Shown here: one piece after another, positions 14,372 to 18,134 of the stretch
Layout of the letters: each line of letters begins with the position of its first letter
Position numbering within the stretch: position 1 is the stretch's first letter
NCBI GenBank assembly: GCA_027031565.1
Contig: JALVPX010000060.1
Location: 1 to 18,134, forward strand
Direction of reading: 5' to 3'
Origin: Deltaproteobacteria bacterium
GTDB lineage: Bacteria; Desulfobacterota; Dissulfuribacteria; Dissulfuribacterales; JALVPX01
DNA: 18,134 bases
Notes under the pieces: model-generated
What the model saw: only the letters and a program-made list of their open reading frames with translations
Databases searched by the model: none
What the model was told of the DNA's origin: nothing
Translations under genes and position numbers: made by a program

Positions 14372-14857
14372 ATGAAACATACATTGTCTGTTTTGGTTGA
14401 AAATTGCCCCGGTGCCCTTTCCAGGATTACGGGGTTGTTCAGTGGGAGGGGCTTTAACATAGAGAGCCTGAGTGTTGCCCCGACCCTGGACCCAACGCTT
14501 TCGCATCTTACCCTGGTTACCAGGGGAGATGAATTTATAATTGAGCAGATTATCAAACAGTTGAACCGCCTGGTCGATGTGTACAAGGTGGTGGATGTGA
14601 GCGAAGGAGAGTTCGTAGAAAGGGAGATGGCCCTCATAAAGGTGAGGGCAGAGGATGAAACCCGGGCTGAGATTCTGCGCATGTGCGACATCTTCCGCTG
14701 CAAAGTGGTTGACGTAAGCCCCAAGACATACACCATTGAAGTGACCGGACCAGAATCCAAGATGAAGGCGGTTACCGAATTGTTGAAACCCTTGGGTATA
14801 AAGGAAATAGCCAGGACCGGCACCATCGCTATGGCGAGGGAAAAGAAGAGTGTTTAG
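14372..14857 (+). CDS. ilvN: Acetolactate synthase, small regulatory subunit
   Basis: A 161-residue subunit that stimulates IlvB and gives feedback inhibition by valine or related amino acids. An N-terminal ACT domain (about residues 3-75) has MKHTLSVLVENCPGALSRIT and GLFSGRGFNIESLSVAPT, the conserved effector-binding turn. The C-terminal half (EREMALIKVRAE onward) is the usual small-subunit domain. The frame is open from 14294 within ilvB, but AAAAGGAG at 14355-14362 is placed for the ATG at 14372, which also matches the family start. Gap to ilvB is 22 bases and to ilvC 18 bases, so the three genes are one operon. Some related genomes call this gene ilvH. Confidence 0.96.
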   Translation: MKHTLSVLVENCPGALSRITGLFSGRGFNIESLSVAPTLDPTLSHLTLVTRGDEFIIEQIIKQLNRLVDVYKVVDVSEGEFVEREMALIKVRAEDETRAEILRMCDIFRCKVVDVSPKTYTIEVTGPESKMKAVTELLKPLGIKEIARTGTIAMAREKKSV

Positions 14858-14875
14858 TGAAGGTGGAGAGCGGAT

Positions 14876-15868
14876 ATGAAGATATATTATGAAAAAGACG
14901 CATCATTGGATCCCTTGAAGGATAAGACAATTGCCATACTCGGTTACGGCAGCCAGGGCCATGCCCATGCCCTCAATTTGAGGGACAGTGGCCTGAATGT
15001 GGTTGTAGGCCAGCGCAAAGGATCACCCAATTATGATCTTGCAGTAAAACATGGGTTTGAGCCTGTTGAGGCTGCAGAGGCCTGCGCCAGGGCCGATGTG
15101 ATCATGGTATTGGTGCCGGATCACGTGCAGGGTGATCTCTACGATGCAGCCATTGCTCCAAACCTGGCATCAGGCAAGATGCTCATGTTTTCCCACGGGT
15201 TCAATATTCATTTTGGGCAGATTGTTCCGCCTGCAGACGTTGACGTAACAATGGTGGCTCCCAAGGGACCTGGGCATCTGGTGCGCAGGGAATATGAGAC
15301 AGGTGCTGGCGTGCCGGCGCTGGTTGCCATCCATCAGGACGCTACAGGAGATGCCCTTGCAAGGGCGCTGGCCTACGCAAATGGTATTGGTGCAGCCCGG
15401 GCAGGCATCCTCGAGACCACCTTCCAGGAAGAGACTGAAACAGACTTGTTCGGCGAACAGTGTGTTCTTTGCGGCGGCGCCAGTGCCTTGATAAAGGCAG
15501 GTTTTGAGACCCTGGTCGAGGCTGGATATCAGCCGGAGATCGCCTATTTCGAGTGTTGTCACGAGCTGAAACTTATAGTCGATCTCATCTATGAAGGCGG
15601 CCTGTCGAACATGCGTTATTCCATAAGCGATACAGCAGAATATGGTGACCTCACCCGGGGCAAGCGCATCATTACCGAAGAAACACGCAAAGAGATGAAG
15701 AAGATATTGGATGAAATCCAAAGCGGCAGTTTTGCCAAGGAATGGATGCTTGAAAACAAGGTCAAGGGGCCTGTTTTGAATGCCCTCAGGCGCCGGGAAA
15801 AAGAACACCCGATAGAGGAAGTAGGAGCCCGTTTAAGGGGCATGATGAGCTGGCTCAAGAAGAAATAG
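14876..15868 (+). CDS. ilvC: Ketol-acid reductoisomerase, class I
   Basis: A 330-residue short-form (class I) enzyme that isomerises and reduces acetolactate to 2,3-dihydroxyisovalerate, with Mg2+ and NAD(P)H. The Rossmann fold has GYGSQGHAHALNLRDSGL (from residue 23). H107 in FSHGFNIHF is catalytic. The metal ligands D190, E194, E226 and E230 fall at the same numbers as in well-studied class I proteins (TDLFGEQ, FECCHELK). The beta2 loop GQRKGS (45-50) carries Arg, Lys and Ser, which favours NADPH. The ATG at 14876 follows GGTGGAGAG. It is third in the ilv operon; psd starts 4 bases after its stop. Confidence 0.98.
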   Translation: MKIYYEKDASLDPLKDKTIAILGYGSQGHAHALNLRDSGLNVVVGQRKGSPNYDLAVKHGFEPVEAAEACARADVIMVLVPDHVQGDLYDAAIAPNLASGKMLMFSHGFNIHFGQIVPPADVDVTMVAPKGPGHLVRREYETGAGVPALVAIHQDATGDALARALAYANGIGAARAGILETTFQEETETDLFGEQCVLCGGASALIKAGFETLVEAGYQPEIAYFECCHELKLIVDLIYEGGLSNMRYSISDTAEYGDLTRGKRIITEETRKEMKKILDEIQSGSFAKEWMLENKVKGPVLNALRRREKEHPIEEVGARLRGMMSWLKKK

Positions 15869-15872
15869 CTTT

Positions 15873-16520
15873 ATGCACCCGGAAAGGGTCCCCGTGGCAA
15901 AGGAAGGCATACCTTTTGTTTTCCTTGCTGTTGCGGCTTCCATAATATTTGCCATCTTGCACTGGGACATACCTGCCGTGGCTGCCTTGGCAGTCACGGC
16001 TTTTGTGCTTTATTTTTTCAGGGATCCCGAGCGGGTGATACCTGATGCCCCTGGCCTGCTGGTGTCACCGGCAGACGGGCAGGTGATCGAGGTTATACAG
16101 GCAAAGGAAGGCGCCCTTTCCGACCACGCTTCCACCAGGATAAGCATATTTATGAATGTGTTCAATGTACATGTAAACCGTTTTCCTGTGACAGGAAAGG
16201 TGAAAAAGATAGAGTACAAAGAAGGCGGGTTTCTGCCAGCAGACAAGAAGGATGCCTTTATACGCAACGAGCAGAACAGGCTTCTTATCGAAGATGAGAA
16301 GGGCAATGAAATAACCGTGGTACAGGTTGCAGGGCTCATTGCTAGGCGTATAGTGTGCTGGGCAGAAACCGGGGACCGGTTAAAACGCGGCCAGCGTTTC
16401 GGACTCATCAGGTTTGGTTCCAGATTGGACATTTATCTGCCCCCGCAATATCTTGTTGAGATAAAGCAGGGTTGTAAGGTGAAGGCCGGGCAGTCAGTAT
16501 TGGCGAAACGAGCAAATTGA
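15873..16520 (+). CDS. psd: Phosphatidylserine decarboxylase, short pyruvoyl type
   Basis: A 215-residue proenzyme that turns phosphatidylserine into phosphatidylethanolamine. Two hydrophobic spans (about 13-30 and 33-48) anchor it in the inner membrane. The body shows FFRDPER, SPADGQV (D68), and FMNVFNVHVNRFP (H100). Self-cleavage is expected at G182-S183 in RFGSRLDIYLP, where the serine becomes the pyruvoyl group; E. coli Psd has LGST there, while this short form is typical of bacteria with GS-type enzymes. The ATG at 15873 has a poor ribosome binding site and may rely on coupling to ilvC. A GTG at 15894, with GGAAAGGG before it, is an alternative start that keeps the whole domain. Confidence 0.95.
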   Translation: MHPERVPVAKEGIPFVFLAVAASIIFAILHWDIPAVAALAVTAFVLYFFRDPERVIPDAPGLLVSPADGQVIEVIQAKEGALSDHASTRISIFMNVFNVHVNRFPVTGKVKKIEYKEGGFLPADKKDAFIRNEQNRLLIEDEKGNEITVVQVAGLIARRIVCWAETGDRLKRGQRFGLIRFGSRLDIYLPPQYLVEIKQGCKVKAGQSVLAKRAN

Positions 16521-16534
16521 GTGACATTTGTCAC
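16521..16534. promoter_or_regulatory. Palindrome of CRP/FNR type between psd and pssA
   Basis: The sequence GTGACATTTGTCAC has two perfect six-base arms around TT, and can be read as GTGA-N6-TCAC, the core of sites bound by the CRP/FNR family. It begins one base after the psd stop and fills the first half of the 30-base gap before pssA. It could be an operator for internal control of pssA-leuA, or a weak RNA hairpin, or chance. No -35/-10 pair is clear around it. Confidence 0.3.
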
Positions 16535-16550
16535 CATTTGAGGTCGAGAC

Positions 16551-17360
16551 ATGGAAGACAAGGCCCATTACGGAAAAAAAGACAAGGCTGTTTCCGCAAG
16601 GCGCGGATTTTATCTGCTTCCCAACCTGCTGACATCGGCTGCACTCTTCAGCGGTTTTTATGCCATTATAGCCGCCTTCCAGGGCAATTACCAAAGGGCT
16701 GCCATCGGCATCTTGATCGCTGGAATATTCGATGGACTCGATGGACGGGTTGCCAGGCTTACCAAAACAACGAGCCGTTTTGGAATAGAATATGACTCCT
16801 TGTCAGATCTTATAGCCTTTGGCGTGGCTCCCGGCCTGCTTGCATACTCATGGGGCCTTCAAGGCTACGGCAGGCTTGGGTGGGTGGCGGCATTTTTATA
16901 CGTGGGCACCACTGCGTTGAGGCTCGCGCGCTTCAATTCTCTTAGTGCATATTCCAGCGACAAGGCATACTTCCTGGGTCTTCCGTGCCCTTCGGCCGCT
17001 GCCATGGTGGCCTCTTCTGTGCTGGTTTGTCACCATTTTGGGCTTTATGGGCCGGTGCAAAACGTGTTCGTGCTTGGCATGATCTATATCTTGTCTTTTT
17101 TGATGGTGAGCACGGTACGTTACTTCAGCTTCAAGGAATTTCCCTGGTTTCAGCGCCATCCCTTTTCAAGCATGGTGGGCGTGATCCTGGCAATAGCAAT
17201 AATCGCAATGGAACCGAAGGTGACACTGTTTTTCATGGTATCGGCCTATGTTACGTCCGGGCCTGCCTTGGTTACCATAAAATTTTTCAGGAAACCCTTT
17301 GTCAGGATCAAACAAGGAAAGGAACCCGGCAATATCAGGAGCAGCGATCATGGCAAATAA
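16551..17360 (+). CDS. pssA: CDP-diacylglycerol-serine O-phosphatidyltransferase
   Basis: A 269-residue membrane enzyme of the CDP-alcohol phosphotransferase family that makes phosphatidylserine from CDP-diacylglycerol and serine, the substrate of the neighbouring Psd. The full family motif is present: D61, D64-G65, A68-R69, G78, D82, D86 (DGLDGRVAR then GIEYDSLSD). About eight hydrophobic spans follow, with LRLARFN after the active site. The N-terminal NLLTSAALFSGFYAI is typical of the integral-membrane (subclass II) PssA rather than the E. coli phospholipase-D-like enzyme. The start ATG at 16551 has GAGGTCGAG before it. Its 3' end overlaps leuA by 11 bases. Confidence 0.95.
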   Translation: MEDKAHYGKKDKAVSARRGFYLLPNLLTSAALFSGFYAIIAAFQGNYQRAAIGILIAGIFDGLDGRVARLTKTTSRFGIEYDSLSDLIAFGVAPGLLAYSWGLQGYGRLGWVAAFLYVGTTALRLARFNSLSAYSSDKAYFLGLPCPSAAAMVASSVLVCHHFGLYGPVQNVFVLGMIYILSFLMVSTVRYFSFKEFPWFQRHPFSSMVGVILAIAIIAMEPKVTLFFMVSAYVTSGPALVTIKFFRKPFVRIKQGKEPGNIRSSDHGK

Positions 17361-18134
17361 CAGGGTCATAATATTTGATACGACGCTCAGAGATGGAGAA
17401 CAATCTCCCGGTGTTTCCTTGAATATGGAAGAAAAGCTTCAGATTGGAAGGCAGCTTGAAAAGCTGGGCGTAGATGTATTGGAGGCAGGATTCCCAGTGG
17501 CCTCCCAGGGAGATTTCGAAGGGGTAAAGCGCCTTGCAGACGAGCTGCGTGGTCTCCAGGTATGCGCCTTGGCCAGGGCAAGCAGGAAGGACATCGATAT
17601 TGCATGGGATGCCATAAAAGGTGGTGAAAATCCGCGTATTCATACCTTCATCGCCACATCGGACATTCACCTCAAATACAAGCTCAGGAAGAACCGCGAC
17701 GAGGTCCTGGAAATTGCAAAGGAGGCGGTTTCCTATGCTTCGAGCCTTACTCCCAACGTGGAATTTTCTGCCGAAGATGCGAGCAGGAGCGATTTGGACT
17801 ACCTGTGCAAGGTCTTTAAAACAGTGATCGATGCAGGGGCTACCACGGTCAATTTCCCTGATACAGTTGGCTACGCAATTCCATGGGACTTTGCCGAGAT
17901 GATCCGCTATGTGATGGAAAACACGCCGAACATTCACAAGGCCGTGTTGAGTGTGCATTGTCACAACGACCTTGGCCTTGCAGCCGCAAACGTGCTTTCG
18001 GCAATACACAGGGGTGCAAGACAGGTCGAATGTACCATAAACGGCATAGGGGAGCGTGCCGGGAACACTGCCATGGAAGAGATAGTCATGGCACTCAAGA
18101 CCAGACACGACCTGCTGCCATATGAAACAGGAAT
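17350..18134 (+). CDS. leuA: 2-isopropylmalate synthase, 3' end outside window
   Basis: The first 261 residues of LeuA, which condenses acetyl-CoA with 2-ketoisovalerate, the branch step to leucine; the gene runs off the right edge. The TIM-barrel catalytic domain starts RVIIFDTTLRDGEQSPGVSL. R14 and D15 are the motif I residues; H203 and H205 in SVHCHNDLGLAAAN and N239 in NGIGERAGN are metal ligands. The wording of both motifs favours LeuA over homocitrate or citramalate synthases, but the C-terminal regulatory domain that would settle this is not seen. The start ATG at 17350 overlaps pssA, with CAGGAG at 17336-17341 in place. Its substrate comes from the ilvBNC pathway upstream. Confidence 0.95.
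   Translation, partial: MANNRVIIFDTTLRDGEQSPGVSLNMEEKLQIGRQLEKLGVDVLEAGFPVASQGDFEGVKRLADELRGLQVCALARASRKDIDIAWDAIKGGENPRIHTFIATSDIHLKYKLRKNRDEVLEIAKEAVSYASSLTPNVEFSAEDASRSDLDYLCKVFKTVIDAGATTVNFPDTVGYAIPWDFAEMIRYVMENTPNIHKAVLSVHCHNDLGLAAANVLSAIHRGARQVECTINGIGERAGNTAMEEIVMALKTRHDLLPYETG

Noticed and set aside
15170..15808. Open frame of 212 codons on the - strand opposite ilvC
   Set aside because: ilvC has every catalytic residue in place on the + strand; the reverse frame has no recognisable domain and no ribosome binding site context.
17335..18108. Long open frame of 257 codons on the - strand opposite leuA
   Set aside because: It lies wholly over a clear leuA frame, shows no family motif, and is rich in Cys and His as expected from a reverse-frame shadow.
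1..18134. Mobile elements, CRISPR arrays, tRNA or rRNA genes, toxin-antitoxin or defence genes
   Set aside because: None found. Almost every stretch is explained by conserved housekeeping genes, and base composition looks even across the window.

Overview
This window looks like ordinary core chromosome from a bacterium of about 50% GC. The best guess is a member of the former Deltaproteobacteria (Desulfobacterota). This rests on gene order (secY-map-infA-rpmJ-rpsM-rpsK-rpsD-rpoA-rplQ with no adk between secY and map), on an alpha subunit whose body begins NWRDLIQPKKL, and on an ilvBNC-psd-pssA-leuA run, an arrangement I associate with that group. The taxon is inferred, not proven. Nothing in the window looks mobile: no transposase, integrase, CRISPR array, tRNA or rRNA was seen.

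Region 1 (1-10349, + strand) is the end of the S10 cluster (3' part of rplP, then rpmC and rpsQ), the spc cluster (rplN, rplX, rplE, rpsN, rpsH, rplF, rplR, rpsE, rplO, secY), then map, infA and rpmJ, and the alpha cluster (rpsM, rpsK, rpsD, rpoA, rplQ). Genes are packed 4-39 bases apart or overlap by 4 bases. Together they supply ribosomal proteins, the Sec channel, N-terminal methionine removal, IF-1 and the RNA polymerase alpha subunit. rpmD (L30) is missing from its usual place between rpsE and rplO. All four zinc-capable ribosomal proteins here (L24, S14, S4, L36) keep their cysteine ligands. The last protein, L17, carries an unusual acidic tail of about 118 residues.

Region 2 (10350-10563) is a 214-base gap holding two intrinsic terminators that face right. 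Just before the first is a good sigma70-like promoter (TTGACA, 17 bases, TAATAT), so the gap may encode a short untranslated RNA.

Region 3 (10564-12414, - strand) is a single CLC-type chloride channel or exchanger with two CBS domains. It is convergent with the ribosomal cluster and divergent from the ilv cluster. Its selectivity motifs are not the textbook ones, and an isoleucine sits at the internal proton-glutamate position.

Region 4 (12415-18134, + strand) begins with a promoter candidate and continues as a compact operon: ilvB, ilvN and ilvC (first two steps of branched-chain amino acid synthesis), psd and pssA (phosphatidylethanolamine synthesis) and leuA (first step of leucine synthesis, cut by the window end). 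A palindrome GTGA-N6-TCAC of the CRP/FNR type lies between psd and pssA.

No clearly new multi-gene system is visible. The points most worth a second look are the possible small RNA after rplQ, the L17 acidic tail and the non-canonical CLC protein.
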